Origin: Ipomoea triloba
Taxonomy: Eukaryota > Streptophyta > Magnoliopsida > Solanales > Convolvulaceae
Direction: 5' to 3'
Assembly: GCF_003576645.1 (NCBI RefSeq)
Contig: NC_044917.1
Span: forward strand, 10,240,198 to 10,304,197
DNA: 64,000 bases
The position numbers and the translations under genes are program-made. Shown in pieces: positions 1 to 13,295 of this stretch. Below the pieces are notes generated by a model. That model was not told where the DNA came from and did no database searches. It saw only the letters and a list, made by a program, of their open reading frames with translations. The stretch's first letter is position 1, and each line of letters starts with the position of its first letter.

Positions 1-226
1 CACTCTATTCAAGAATGTTTAGTGAGTTTTGTTATCTCTGTTTTGCTATTCATGGACCTGTTTTTAGTATAATTTGTAAAATTCTCAATATAATATTGAG
101 TTATTGACTTAATGCTCCATGTATTCATGTTATTTGGTTTTGGATACTTTGTTCTTTGAAATTTGACTCCCTATTACTGCTTTTCTTGGATAATGCCATG
201 GTTGATTGGGTGCATAAATGATGCAG

Positions 227-3200
227 CAAGAGATTGATTTGCTCAAGGTAAGCATACACTTAAATCTTCTGATAAAATACATGCACTTTCATCCTATTAT
301 CTTTTCCGAGCTCATTTATGATGATAATGTTTCTGTGATCTAATATGTATCTTTCTTCACAGAATTTGAACCACAAAAATATTGTCAAATATCTAGGATC
401 CTTAAAGACAAAGACTCATCTTTTCATTATTCTTGAGTAAGCTTGAAATATCTTTAATATTGATTGATTTCTATTGTGTGACAAGTATGTATGAAAGCAC
501 ACACTGATATATTGAACTTCCTTATGAAGGTATGTGGAGAATGGCTCACTTGCTAATATTATAAAGCCCAACAAGTTTGGACCATTTCCAGAGTCATTGG
601 TTGCTCACTTCATTGCTCAGGTTTGGATAGTGTCCTCATGGATAGTTTCATTTTAAGCCCACTTATTGAAAACATCAGTTATGATATGTATGACCTTTAA
701 CTCTACTAGGTACTGGAAGGATTGGTTTATCTACATGAGCAGGGTGTAATTCATCGGGATATCAAGGGTGCAAATATATTGACAACGAAAGAGGTATACT
801 TACTGCATCTGTTTTCTTGAGAACTTGAGTGCTATTTTCTTTGATCTATTTAGTGGTCCTTTTTCCATCCCTTCTCTAACTTCTTGATATGTCTAGCTTA
901 TTTTTTAAGAGTATGATATGGATAATTTCTGTTCTCATTAAACTCCAGTTATGTCTTATTTGATTTTACCTTTGATTTTGCTTGTATCTTGTATATGGAC
1001 ATGTGGTCACATCTGTGCAGTACTTACTAAAATTATCTTAATGAAAATCCAGTTCGTTTTCTATTTTTATTTTAAATTTTGGCATAATTACCTTTTTCTT
1101 CTTGATATGCTTTTTAGGGTCTGGTGAAACTTGCAGATTTTGGTGTTGCAACAAAGTTAACTGAGGCGGATGTCAATACACATTCAGTTGTTGGAACACC
1201 ATATTGGATGGCCCCTGAGGTACAAATGATTTTTTTTTCCTTTTAGTTATTTTTTGTGTTTTTGACGTTTTGGAAGTAGGGCTTGAATTAATTGCTATGC
1301 TTTCATTTGATTTGGATATGATTGGAATCCTTTTTTGTTCATTGTATTGTATGTAGATTTCTGATGTAACAACTCCATTTTTTCATGAGAATAATTTATT
1401 CACAAAAGCTTATATGCACCATGGTGGTGCCACATGTGTTTTAACATTTATATCATCAGTTGAAGACTAACCCCTCTTTAACATCATCTTTACACCAAAC
1501 ATAGGTTCACTAGGGCTGAGACACCCTTTGAGCATTCACCTGTGACCTGTTTCTATCTATTATAGACTTGCAATGTTGTTGGTGAGGGCTGGCTATATGT
1601 CATGGCTTCCTGGACATTTTCTGAGTTTATAAGCCCTCCACATGGCAAAACGTTCTTTTGTTGACAGCAGCATTACCCAATTTATACTAAAAACAGCAAA
1701 AACATATACTGTGCATATCTGATGCTAGCTCACCCCAGTGCAAAAAGAGATGGTTACCATATATATTTTTTTATTCCACACAAGAAGAATCTATTACTTG
1801 AGGTTTGCTCCATCTCTGGGGATTATCTCAAGTCAGATCCTAGCCATAGGTAACAATGCTATTGAGTGAAGAAACACTTGGGTGAGCTCTGGTATTCTGA
1901 ACGACCTTATATTTGATAGTTGATTCGTTGCCCAACACAATGAGCTTGCAGAAAGAGTTGACAGAGTATCTATCCTTCTGTTACCCAATCAAAATATTTT
2001 CATATGGAATTGAGCTCAAGCTCACATTCATGAAATCAAGTTGAATAACTACTCATCACTTAACTTCCCTGCTGACATTGACTGCACAAAGTTGTGGGAA
2101 ATAACCAAAATCAGGAGTTGTGACTTGAGTTTGTTCTTTGTGACATCATGACATTGCTAAATAATGGTTGTGTTTCTTATTGGTTTCACTTCTTATCTTG
2201 AATGGATATTAAATGATTAGATACAAGAATAGATAAATATGCATGTCTGATGCCCTGATACTCCATTGCATGGACCTTAGTGAGTAGTGATGTAACTGAT
2301 ATTGGTTAATAGCAGATATTCATATAAATTATAATCAACTGATATCTAGTTAAGGTTAATGGATTATGTCAATCCCTAAGGTGAAGAGGCTTACAGTCCC
2401 ATGCACCTACCGCTATCAGATTCCCCCTCCCCACCCCCCACTTCCTCCCCAAAATAAAATAAAATAAAGAAGGGAAAGGAGAGTGGGATTGCAAAGGGTC
2501 TGGAGCTATAATTAACATGTCAGTTAAGTAGTAGTGACTGTAAATTGTGGTTCATCTTTTCTTTATTAATATTTAGAGCTTCAGGTAATTGAATTGTCTG
2601 GAGTATGTGCTGCATCTGACATCTGGAGTGTCGGGTGCACTGTTATTGAGCTCCTTACCTGTGTACCTCCATACTATGATCTCCAGCCCATGCCTGCACT
2701 TTTTCGGATTGTACAGGTGAGCTTTTGTCACTAGTGAGTGCTGCCCACTTTATTCTTTTTCCTTTTCTTTTTTCATTTTTGGTGCGTGTGTGTGTGTGTG
2801 AAAAATGTACAGCATTTTAAAATTTTGGATTCTATGCATTTTCTTGTTTGGATTGATTTGTAAGAGATTAAATTACTGATCCTCTGTGCTCAATGTAAAT
2901 GCAACATTTTATTTATTTTGTCAGGATGAACACCCGCCAATTCCTGATAGTCTTTCTCCTGCTATTACTGATTTCTTGCGTCAATGCTTCCAAAAGGTAA
3001 AATGGAAAAGTATGAATTATTTATAACAGTCTTATCTCTTGTTATTACTTATTTGATTTATTTCTTGTAGTGCTTTATAAAGGCAAAATAAAATATATTG
3101 CTGCATGTCTTGTGGTTGTTATGTAAGGCTTTTTTTTTTCTGGTCTTGAGAGAATTCTCTATCCAGGCATTTTGCTCTGGTCATTGGAATTCTCAACAGA

Positions 3201-6200
3201 TGCCTCTTCTTGTATCCTGAAAATATCCTTTTGGTTTATATTTTCTTCTTAAAATATGAGACAAATACATGGGAAATGCTTACACTACATGAAGATAGAA
3301 ATTGATATGATAATTGCTTTTGCCTTTAGTTTTGTAGACATTTTGTATGCTGTATGTGCTTTCAGTTGCTTAGAAATTGACATTATATTAGTCTCTCAGG
3401 ATGCTAGGCAAAGGCCAGATGCAAAGACACTGCTTTCACACCCTTGGTTACAGAACTCAAGGCGTGCTTTGCAGTCCTCTCTACGTCATAGTGGAACACT
3501 AAGGTATACTTTGTCACATTGCTTGAACTTGCTTGTGGTGTTGTGATTGTAGATTTAGCCCTTATAAGTTGGAGAAAAAACCTGCAGTTTCATGCTTGAA
3601 ACCGGTTTTACTTTAGTCATGCTGTCAAATATTTTTTTATTGCCACTAGATTATCTTTCTATGGATTGCAATTTCTATTATGTCCATTGGTGGATGTTTC
3701 ATTACATGATGCCTTGCAGAAATATAGAGGAAGATGAATCAGTAGATGTAGGAGCATCAAATCAAGATGATCACAGCGCTGTTGAGACCTCCTCTCCTGA
3801 CAATGCAAAAGTATTCTTGAATGTGCTACAGTATTCATAAGAACTTGTTCATACTTACCAAGTTGTTATGTTTCAGTATAGTAATACAACTTGAATTGCA
3901 GGATACTGGCTCAGTTTTGCCTTCTCTGCAGGCTGCTGAGGTTAGCAAGTTGACTGAGACAGAAAAATCCAGTAATGATCATGTTGAGGGAAAAGTGGAT
4001 AACCTCGAAGACGATGTTATGTCAGATCAAGTTCCCACTTTAGCTATCCATGAGAAACCTCATGTACAAAGCAGCTCTGTTAGATTTGCTGGTAATCACG
4101 AGGCAATTCCTTCAAGTTCTACAGATCTTCATGAGCCACAGTTAGATGAGCAGGAAAAAGTCTCTGGAAATGCCATCCTTGAGCCCTCTGAGTCTAGAAT
4201 GGAAAATGGAGGGCCGAAAAAAGTTGAAGAGAGGTGGCATGCTTTGCATGTTGATCATGGATCATTTGGTTTCAGACACAATAACCATGGTCATACATCT
4301 CAAAAGGTTATGTAACAAAATCACCTATCTCTTCTTGCTTCTTGCTGTTGGAACCTTTTGCTAGTATAGTTAGAGTATGATTAGGAACCTTACGTCCTTA
4401 CCTATGTTCTAGTTTTGGAATCATACATCTAAAACATAACTGCTATATTGTTTTTTTATCAATAAAAATTCAATTGTTATACTATGTTATTCTGTAATTC
4501 TTGATATATTTCCAGTTCTAGTTTCCTTATGTACATTCCCTTGCTTAATATAAACACCATTTCTGACATATTTGGAAAAAGCCCTAGTTTTTCTTTTACA
4601 GATTACCTAGCTTATATAAATGTCTCCTATAATACCTTTTTTCACCTAGTTTTATTCTTTACATCAATACATTTCAATATTTTTTTTTATCTCTTTATTT
4701 CCATTAAATCACAAAGCCAGATATATCTTCAATATATTTCTTATTGGAAGCATCATTACAGTCAAATGAACTATTGAAGACTCATCTTTTACATAATTAT
4801 AGTTCTTATTAGAGAACATTCCTTCTGTAGATCCTATTGAAGAGTCTTCTTTTACATAATTATAGTTCTTATTAGAAAACATCTTCTGTAGATCCTTTTT
4901 TTTTTTTTAAAAACCAAGAATAATTTCTTGCCCTTTCTCCTTTGAATTATTATTCTCTGCTGATTGTGTAGCTCAGTTTTGTGTTTTCAATTCTATTGTT
5001 TTCATCTGCTTTACACTTGCTGTTGTTTATTTGACACTCAATTCTTGTACCTTCTGATGTGTCCACTTCTCCAGGCAATGAAGGCATTGGTGAATTCTGG
5101 AGGCAATGAACTTAGCAGATTTAGTGATCCTCCAGGTGATGCATCATTGGATGATTTATTTCATCCGCTAGAGAAAAATCTGGAGAATCGGACTCCTGAA
5201 GCATTTTCTTCTGCATCTTCATCACATATAAATCAAGACAATGCATATCCTGAATCTGGAAAAAGCAACCTGGCTACCAAATTAAGGGCTACAATTGCTC
5301 AAAAGAAAATGGAGAATGAATCAGGACAGGCAAATGGTGGAGATTTACTTCGTCTTGTGATGGGAGTTGTGAAGGAAGATGTAATTGACATAGATGGTTT
5401 GGTAAGTGTTAAGTGTATCAATTTGGTGTTTTGGTTAACATCTCTTTTTATTGATATTTGACTCTCTTGCTTTCCAGGGTTTTGATGATAAGTTGCTTGC
5501 AGAAAATTTGTTTCACCTTCAGGTAGTATTGCTTTCTCTCAACTTCTCCGATTGGTTACTAATGCAATACATTATCCTTGATGAAATGAATGATTTACAA
5601 GATAATTTGTCAAACTTCTTTTCTGCTAGGCTGTAGAGTTCAGCAAGTTAGTATCATCTTTAAGACCAGATGAACCGGACGATGTGATTGTCTCAGCATG
5701 TCGGAAGTTGATGGCTTTCTTTCCTCAGCGGCCTGAGCAGATAGGTGGTTTTGTAACTCAGCATGGCTTGCTCCCTCTGATGGAATTACTAGAGGTTCCC
5801 AGAACTCGTGTATGTAATTCTTCATGGTGCTCTATGAAATGGTTTATATCTCATATCTGACTTGTATATTTGATAAAGCAGTTGCTCGACTCATTGTGTT
5901 TTGCTTGTTTGAAATTTTCACATATTTCAGGTCATATGTTCGGTATTGCAAGTACTAAACCTGATAATAAAAGACAATACAGACTTCCAAGAAAATGCTT
6001 GTCTTGTGGGCCTTGTAAGTAGTACACTGTTTTTACTTCTAAAGAGAATAGTTAGGCACCTGTAATCATCACATTTTGTTCAGTAATTATCAAAGAGTTG
6101 ACTCTATAAACATTCAATCTGTTACACTTGGTTGATGCCTGGAGTTGCCTGGATAAAACTTTTATCATTGACATTTTTAATTTGGGCCTTACAAAGTCAC

Positions 6201-9200
6201 AAACTGATCTTGATATTAGCAAGGAGCTGAAAACTATTGCTTTAATCTCTTGCAGCAGCTGGTGAAATATTTTAAATAGCCTTGCAGCAACTATTACAAA
6301 GTCACAATTAAATTTTTAAATAGCCTTGCAGCAGCTGGTGAAATATTTTTTTTTTTTGGTGATGAGCTGGTGAAATATTGAATATGACCTTTGCTTGCTT
6401 TGATGTCAAGGTTCCTACCTCTTTCAAAGTTGTTAGAAATCTAATGCGATGAAGACTCTGATACTCATGCTGGAAAGTCAAGAGTGATTTAGTTAAAGAG
6501 TTAAGTCCTGTAAATTAGCACATGTGAAATGATGAGGCAGACTCTCATTGCCTATAAGTACATAGGCTCTTGTAACTAATCAAGCTATCCATTTCTTATG
6601 ATGCTTCATGTCTTCTTCTCTAGTAATTCTAAATTTTATTCTACTTGCTTCTGCCTTACTTGGCGGGTGGTGGCACCTTGCCCTGTCAGAACTTTCAACT
6701 CATTATTTCTTAACAAAAGTTTTAATTTTTTAAGGTCCAGTTTGGGTGAGCTATTGTCAGTTCGTTCAGGCTTATCTAGTTATCTACTGCCACAAGCAAG
6801 TTTATTGATCTTTTACTGTTTTTGATAGACTTATGGAAAGAGTTTATTGATTATAAAACTTTGTTTTGAGCTTATAAATGCCAAATCTATAAGCTGTTAA
6901 AGCTTATTTCATGGAGCTTATTAAAAGTAACTTATACCAAAAGAACTTGTCTATTAGTGTCAAGAATGAACTTTGATGCATTTAGCCTGCCATCTGAATG
7001 TTTATTTTGTATTTATTAATTTATCGAATGAAATGAAGAGAAAACCTGTCCATAATTAGAAGATTAATAGCTTTGGTGGTTGGGATTCTAAGTTTAGCAC
7101 TGTCATCTTACACCTCTGGCCCCCTTGACCAAAAGGACTGAATCAAGAAGAGTTAGTAAAAGATTTATTTCTGTCAATGCTAGGCTCCATGTATTAAATT
7201 CTGTTCCATTGCATGATAGATTCCTGTTGTGATGAGCTTTGCTACACCTGATCGTCCTCGGGAAATTCGCATAGAAGCGGCATATTTTTTTCAACAACTT
7301 TGTCAATCAAGGTATGGAATCTGTGCCTTCTTTCTTGTGTTCATTACATTAATCATATTGTTTTATAACCTAAAGATGGTGCTGATGTTGCAGTTCATTG
7401 ACACTGCAAATGTTCATTGCTAATCGTGGCATACCTGTTCTTGTTGGCTTTCTAGAGGCTGATTACGCAAAATATAGGTTAGTGGTTTATATACTCTAGT
7501 GAATAAATAGTTTTTGTTTTGTTTTGTTTTGTTTTTTTTTTTTGTTTTTTTTTTGTTTTTTGTTTTGTTTTTTGTTTTTTGTTTTTTTTTTTTTTTCCAT
7601 TCTTTCCCATGGTTTATTTTTTCGTACATTTCATGTGGGAAGGGGGTGGTGGGATTCAAACTTAAGTCTACTACCTGAAAAAGGGTGTAAATTACCGAGT
7701 TACACCCTGAATTCCTTTCCCATGGTTTATTGAATCACTTGTTTATCAAGTTATTATTCAAGAATCAAGGTACCCTGTTTCTTTTGTACACCAGAAATGC
7801 TTGCTTTTTCCAGAGGAATTCTTGACTCTTTAATGTTGAGAATGCCTCTGTCCCCCTCCCTCCCAATCTTTCACTTTCTCTCTATTTTTTTTGCCTGCAT
7901 AATTTTAAGTTTGCTGCATGGTTGTGCATGATCTGTTAACATATATAAATAAAAAAGTACATTCACTAAAAGTAATTTTCTTTCCAAATTCAGGGAAATG
8001 GTGCATATGGCTATTGATGGCATGTGGCAGGTATTTAAGCTTCAGCGTTCAACACCTAGAAATGATTTTTGCCGTATAGCTGCAAAAAATGGTATACTGC
8101 TCAGGCTTATAAACACGCTTTATAGCTTGAATGAGGCAACTCGTCTTGCTTCAGCTTCTGGAGGTGGGTTTCCAGCAGCAGATGTCTTAATTCCACGACC
8201 AAGGTCTGGTTCTCTAGATCCTAGCAATTCCTCTTTTATGCAGAATGATGCATCACTTTACGGAGTTGATCAGCCAGATTTACTCAAACATAAGCATGGA
8301 GATCACGTTTTGCCTGCTGGTGCACAAGAACCTTCACGCACATCATCTTCTCAGTCGCCAGATTCCAGATTCTTTTCTCTGGAAAGTGAGAGAATTGCGA
8401 CAGCAGAAGCTTCAGGTTCCTCAAAATTGCCTGATGCAGCCAATGTATCATCTAAGGATTCTGCATCCAAAGATCGGGAAAGTGTTGATCGATATAAAAA
8501 TGATGTTTCTTGGGCTGAGGTTGATCTTAGGCAGCAAAGAGGCGCTACTGCAAATAGAACATCCACTGACAGGCCTCCAAAATTTGCAGAAGGGACATCA
8601 AATGGAGTTTCAGTTGCATCAGCTACCCAGCAAGAGAATGTTCGACCACTTCTTAGTTTGTTGGAGAAGGAACCCCCATCTCGCCATTATTCTGGTCAGC
8701 TTGAGTATGTTCGCCATCTCACAGGGTTGGAGAAACATGATAGCATACTTCCTCTGCTTCATGCTTCTTCTAATGATAAGAAAACAAATGGCTTAGATTT
8801 CTTGATGGCAGAGTTTGCAGGTAATGGCATCTAGCTAGTTACTGCTTTTTCTATGAATTGTATTAATCTCTGGCTCTTTTCTAACTTTTTCATGCTAGCT
8901 TGACATTTCAACTTATGTACAAAACTCCTTACTCCAATGCATTACCTTATAGAAGTCATTTCACTTTTTCTTCTTTTCTCAAGAACATGTGTTATTATTC
9001 TGTTAAATTATGGCTTATTGATGACTCTGCAGAGGTTTCTTTACGTGCAAAAGAAAATACTAACACAGAGACATTACCTAAGGGTACGCCAAAAGCTGCA
9101 AATAAGAAGGTAGGTCAAGTGGCTTCTACTGAGGGAACTGCATCCACCTCTGGACTTGCATCTCAGACTGCATCAGGTGTATTATCTGGATCAGGAGTTC

Positions 9201-11594
9201 TAAATGCTAGACCTGGAAGTGCAACATCTTCTGGATTGCTTTCACATATGGTATCACCTTGGAATGCTGACATTGCTAGGGAATATTTGGAGAAGGTAGC
9301 CGACCTTCTACTTGAGTTTGCTGCGGCAGATACAACCGTAAAATCCTACATGTGTAGTCAAAGCTTGCTTAGCCGTCTTTTTCAGATGTTTAATAGAATA
9401 GAGCCCCCTATTCTTTTGAAGGTATGGAGAATTTTGATATCAGAACTTGGGATTTCTCTTTTTTTCCCACTTTCTGCCTTCTGACTGGTCACTGTATTAC
9501 ATGTCCATACCTTTTTTAGTTGTTGAAGTGTATTAATCACCTTTCGACCGACCCACACTGCTTGGAACATCTTCAGCGAGCAGATGCAATCAAATATCTT
9601 ATTCCTAACCTTGACCTCAAAGAGGGGCCTCTCGTTCCTCAAATCCATCATGAGGTTAGCCTATTCAACTTTATGTTCTGTCTACAGTAGTTGTTGGATG
9701 ATATTATATACAATATTGCTAGACAAGAATGTAAAAAGCTCCACTTGTGAACATAGGGTTTAGTTTAGTGGGTAATTGCTCACCCTTTGATCACAATGGT
9801 TTTGATTAAGTGGCATATTCGCTTAACTTTATCTCAATATGGAGTCAATATTCTGTGATATCAAGCATACTGACTTCTTTTTTATTAAAGAAATATGGAT
9901 TCTTAATGATGAGGACCTTTTAGTATTGGTTTGACAAGTAGGCTTTATGGTTGAAATGTTAAATATTATTGGAACAGACTCTGAAAACTAAAAATATACA
10001 GTTCTCTTTTCTTCTGAGGCTGTTGTTGGTTCTTTTGTCTGCACCTAATGGATTTTAACTTATATCAAATTGGTTCAGATTCTCAAACTTTTGACTCTTA
10101 ATGTCGATAGGGAATTTGTACTTTGTTATCTGCATTAAAATAGAGGCAGTAAAAACTGAAGTTCCACATTGTGCTCTGCTATTGCATGAACTTGAAGAAC
10201 CAAGCACCTATTGTCTGCTTATTGTTTATAACGAATTGTGCAAATATACTATGCTTGTGGGGATGCCATTCTCACCATTTTTTTTTCTTCTAAAGGTTCT
10301 CAATGCATTATTCAACCTCTGCAAGATTAATAAGAGGAGACAAGAACAGGCAGCAGAAAATGGAATTATCCCACATTTGATGCTTTTTATAATGTCTGGT
10401 TCTCCATTGAAACAATATGCTTTGCCTCTTCTATGCGATATGGCTCATGCATCACGCAATTCTAGGGAGCAGTTAAGAGCACACGGTGGATTGGATGTGT
10501 ACCTGAGCCTTCTTGAAGATGAGCTCTGGTCTGTAACTGCATTAGATTCCATTGCTGTTTGTTTGGCACATGACAATGACAGCAGGAAGCTGGAACAAGC
10601 ATTACTTAAAAAGGATGCTATACAAAAACTGGTTAAGTTCTTCCAGTGCTGCCCAGAGCAGCATTTTCTGCACATACTGGAGCCATTCTTAAAGATAATC
10701 ACGTATGTGGCTTCTCCAAGTTTAGCTTTTTATACTGCAAATACATTTTCAAAGTGGATCAATTTGTCTAGTCTTGGTAATTGTATGCTCCAACTGGTTT
10801 TGTTTCTTAATAGTATGATTAATTTTAAATGCAGGAAATCATCACGAATAAACACCACTCTGGCTGTCAATGGTTTGACTCCATTGCTGATTTCTAGGCT
10901 TGATCATCAGGATGCTATAGCTCGTCTTAACCTGCTGAAGTTGATAAAAGTAAGAAAATAATTTTAGTTACTAATTTCCTTATTTCTACATGATGTTAAG
11001 AATGGGATATTGAGCTTCATGTTTGACTTACAAGGTTGCCAAATATAATAGCTAGCTACAAGTGAAATTAAGTGCTTACAAAGACCCCTCTCTCCATTTT
11101 GTCGTCTGATCTCAGAAATAGATGAATTTATATCACACAATAGATATTATAAGATAATTGTGCTGAATTTTGTCATCAGAAAGCATCAAGCAGTCTATAT
11201 ATAAAATAAATAGAACCAATTAGACAGGCACTAGCTAGATTTTGGGTCAAGGCGTTGTCTTGATCTGATAGATTTGTATTTGTTGGGAATTAAATAGTTA
11301 AGCTTGGTATGTGAAGAGTGAGAAACTGTAGTGGCAAAATTAGGATCCCTTGTCCTTTTAAGGGTACACATAGGCTATCAGATTGCTGAGTATAAAGTTT
11401 TATTATTTGGGTGGCAGGCTGTGTATGAGCACCATCCACGTCCTAAGCAGCTAATTGTGGAGAATGATCTTCCTCAAAAGCTTCAAAATCTAATTGAAGA
11501 GCGCAGAGATGGACAAAGTTCAGGTGGGCAGGTTTTGGTGAAGCAAATGGCAACTTCACTTCTTAAAGCGCTTCACATCAATACTGTTCTGTGA
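227..11594 (+). CDS. MAP3KE1: MAP3K epsilon protein kinase (M3KE1-like), 3' 22 exons, 5' end outside window
   Basis: Ser/Thr MAPKKK related to yeast Cdc7/Cdc15; the plant family acts in cell division, plasma-membrane function and pollen development (family knowledge). Exons read with GT-AG sites and consistent phase: 227-247, 363-436, 530-620, 710-793, 1118-1219, 2585-2716, 2925-2996, 3400-3503, 3720-3810, 3902-4306, 5075-5401, 5478-5522, 5630-5809, 5931-6014, 7220-7311, 7394-7477, 7994-8820, 9033-9421, 9520-9654, 10296-10702, 10835-10949, 11418-11594. They encode 1345 residues plus TGA. Kinase motifs seen: [28 protein letters not shown]. After the kinase come a Ser/Glu-rich linker and a long armadillo-like C-terminal half ending KALHINTVL. 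The start codon, glycine-rich loop and catalytic lysine lie upstream of base 1. Large introns at 1220-2584 and 6015-7219 hold non-coding insertions. No frameshift seen. Confidence 0.96.
4765..4895. repeat. Tandem duplication inside a MAP3K-epsilon intron
   Basis: Two adjacent copies of a roughly 70-base block containing TTTTACATAATTATAGTTCT, with a few differences, lie in the intron between the exons ending at 4306 and starting at 5075. No coding content. Confidence 0.6.
7619..7714 (-). mobile_element. Short tRNA-derived SINE-like insertion with exact 17-bp target-site duplication
   Basis: The 96-base insert is bracketed by identical 17-mers CTTTCCCATGGTTTATT at 7602-7618 and 7715-7731. Read on the minus strand it has a B-box-like GTTTGAATCCC. 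It lies in the MAP3K-epsilon intron 7478-7993, next to a T-rich GTTTT-type tract at 7510-7597. The exact duplication shows an insertion; calling it a SINE rests on the weak internal promoter match. Confidence 0.5.
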
Positions 11595-13295
11595 AAAGAA
11601 AAGAAAAGAACCGTTGCTTAATTGTCTATATTTTTTTTATTCTTGTTGAGCTTGTAATTATTATTTTTGATTGTATTAAATGTTGTATGGTGGAAATCCT
11701 TTATGTGGTGAGCTATTTTTTAAGCTGAGGGGTTTTTGTATTAAGGTTGTAATTTTTTTTTTACACGGAAAAAGAGGAATGTGGATTGAAATTCGGAACT
11801 TTTATAAAGCCTCCTATTGTAGAGTTTGTGCATCGCAAGCTGTTACCATATCAATTTCCCCACTCTGTCAGGCATTAGCTTTGATATTCTTGAAATGGAA
11901 AAGTTTGCCAATGTTTCTATATTATCCAATAAATGCATAGTTGAGCGTTGTTTATCACAATCCTATACATCTATAGGTGTATTCTTTTTAGTTTGACAAA
12001 ATCTTGGAGACTTAGATATCCTTTTTGTTTAGGACAGTTACTATATAACAATTGAAACCAACCTCTCTGTAACGACCGGTAACTTTGAAAGGATAAAAAT
12101 GGAAGCTGCAGAATGTAGAGTTGAGCTTTGTTTATAACAAACCTACCTTTATGCTATTTGAAATCAATGTAATCCCCTATTGCATTGATTTCAAATATTT
12201 TGAGATTTTTGCTGGTGGAATAAGAATCATAGGCCATGAAACCAAACTGGAAGTCATCATAGAGAAGCCGGAAACTTTGAAGTAGACATAAGACTAGTTG
12301 CTGAGATTGTGATAGACGATGATGAGCCCTTGATCATAAGACATTGGAAGGGTGTTAGACTCAATGCAAAAGTAGTTAAACTTGGCTCCTTTTTACCACA
12401 ACATCTCACTTTTTCAGCCGCCTCAATGTGAAAATAGCTAAACTTGACTTCTTTTTTTCACAGCATCCAACTTTTCATTCGCGCTAATTTGAATGTAGCC
12501 ATTTTTTTTTTCAAATGAATCTAATATATATTATTTTTCTTGTCTTTTATATAATTTCATGCAAATGAATTTTTATATTTACCCTTACATTATCATTAGA
12601 TTTGAATAATACTAGTGATGGACGAAAATGAACACTACACACATAATTCATGGACTATTTGAAATCACCATTAAGTTTACTATTATAGCACAGGACAAAT
12701 AAATCATTTTTTCTTTAATAGTTTTTTAGAATAAAACCACAAACTATTATATAATCAAAAATAAAAGAGGGTCTAGTATCAAATCAAAACCGACTAGCGA
12801 TAAAACACTAGCATTATGAATAGACAGATTTTGACACACTATATTCAAGCTTGTATGCATTATTATTAGATATAAATACATGCAAGTGATTAAAATTACG
12901 AGTTGGAGACGAAAAAATAATTTCATTACCCACGCAGGTGTAGGGTGCGTGTAGGGAATGCAGGAGTAGGGTGAACTGGTGAAGGATATATCCTCCATCC
13001 ATCCACCCTACCCGGTCCATTGCCATTCCTACCTACCCAAATGGTAAATAATTTTCAGTACCATTTTATTTCATTAAACTAACTGTGCGGTTAGTGCAAC
13101 ACAAAAACCAATCAATGGAAAGTTGTAAAGGAATGCCAAAATTTTCAGTGAATGAAGACGCTAATACATACTACACTCAAGGTGTGGTGAATGCTACAGC
13201 CACTGGGGTTCTCAGTCTCACTAATTATATATCTTCTTCGCTTCGTCACATACCATACACAGTGCTGAAACAGTGTGGCATATACAACCTGCTAC
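11595..13295. other. Convergent intergenic region: 3' flanks of MAP3K-epsilon and pTAC10
   Basis: No supportable gene. It holds the presumed 3' UTRs of the two converging genes and a 14-bp perfect inverted repeat (12156-12169 with 12183-12196, loop 13 bases). At about 12365-12500 there are two to three degenerate 70-base repeats around CTCAATGTGAAAATAGCTAA. Short ORFs here have no recognisable motifs. Confidence 0.6.

Noticed and set aside
7420..7659. Lys-rich minus-strand ORF
   Set aside because: Produced by the T-rich GTTTT tract; low-complexity only.
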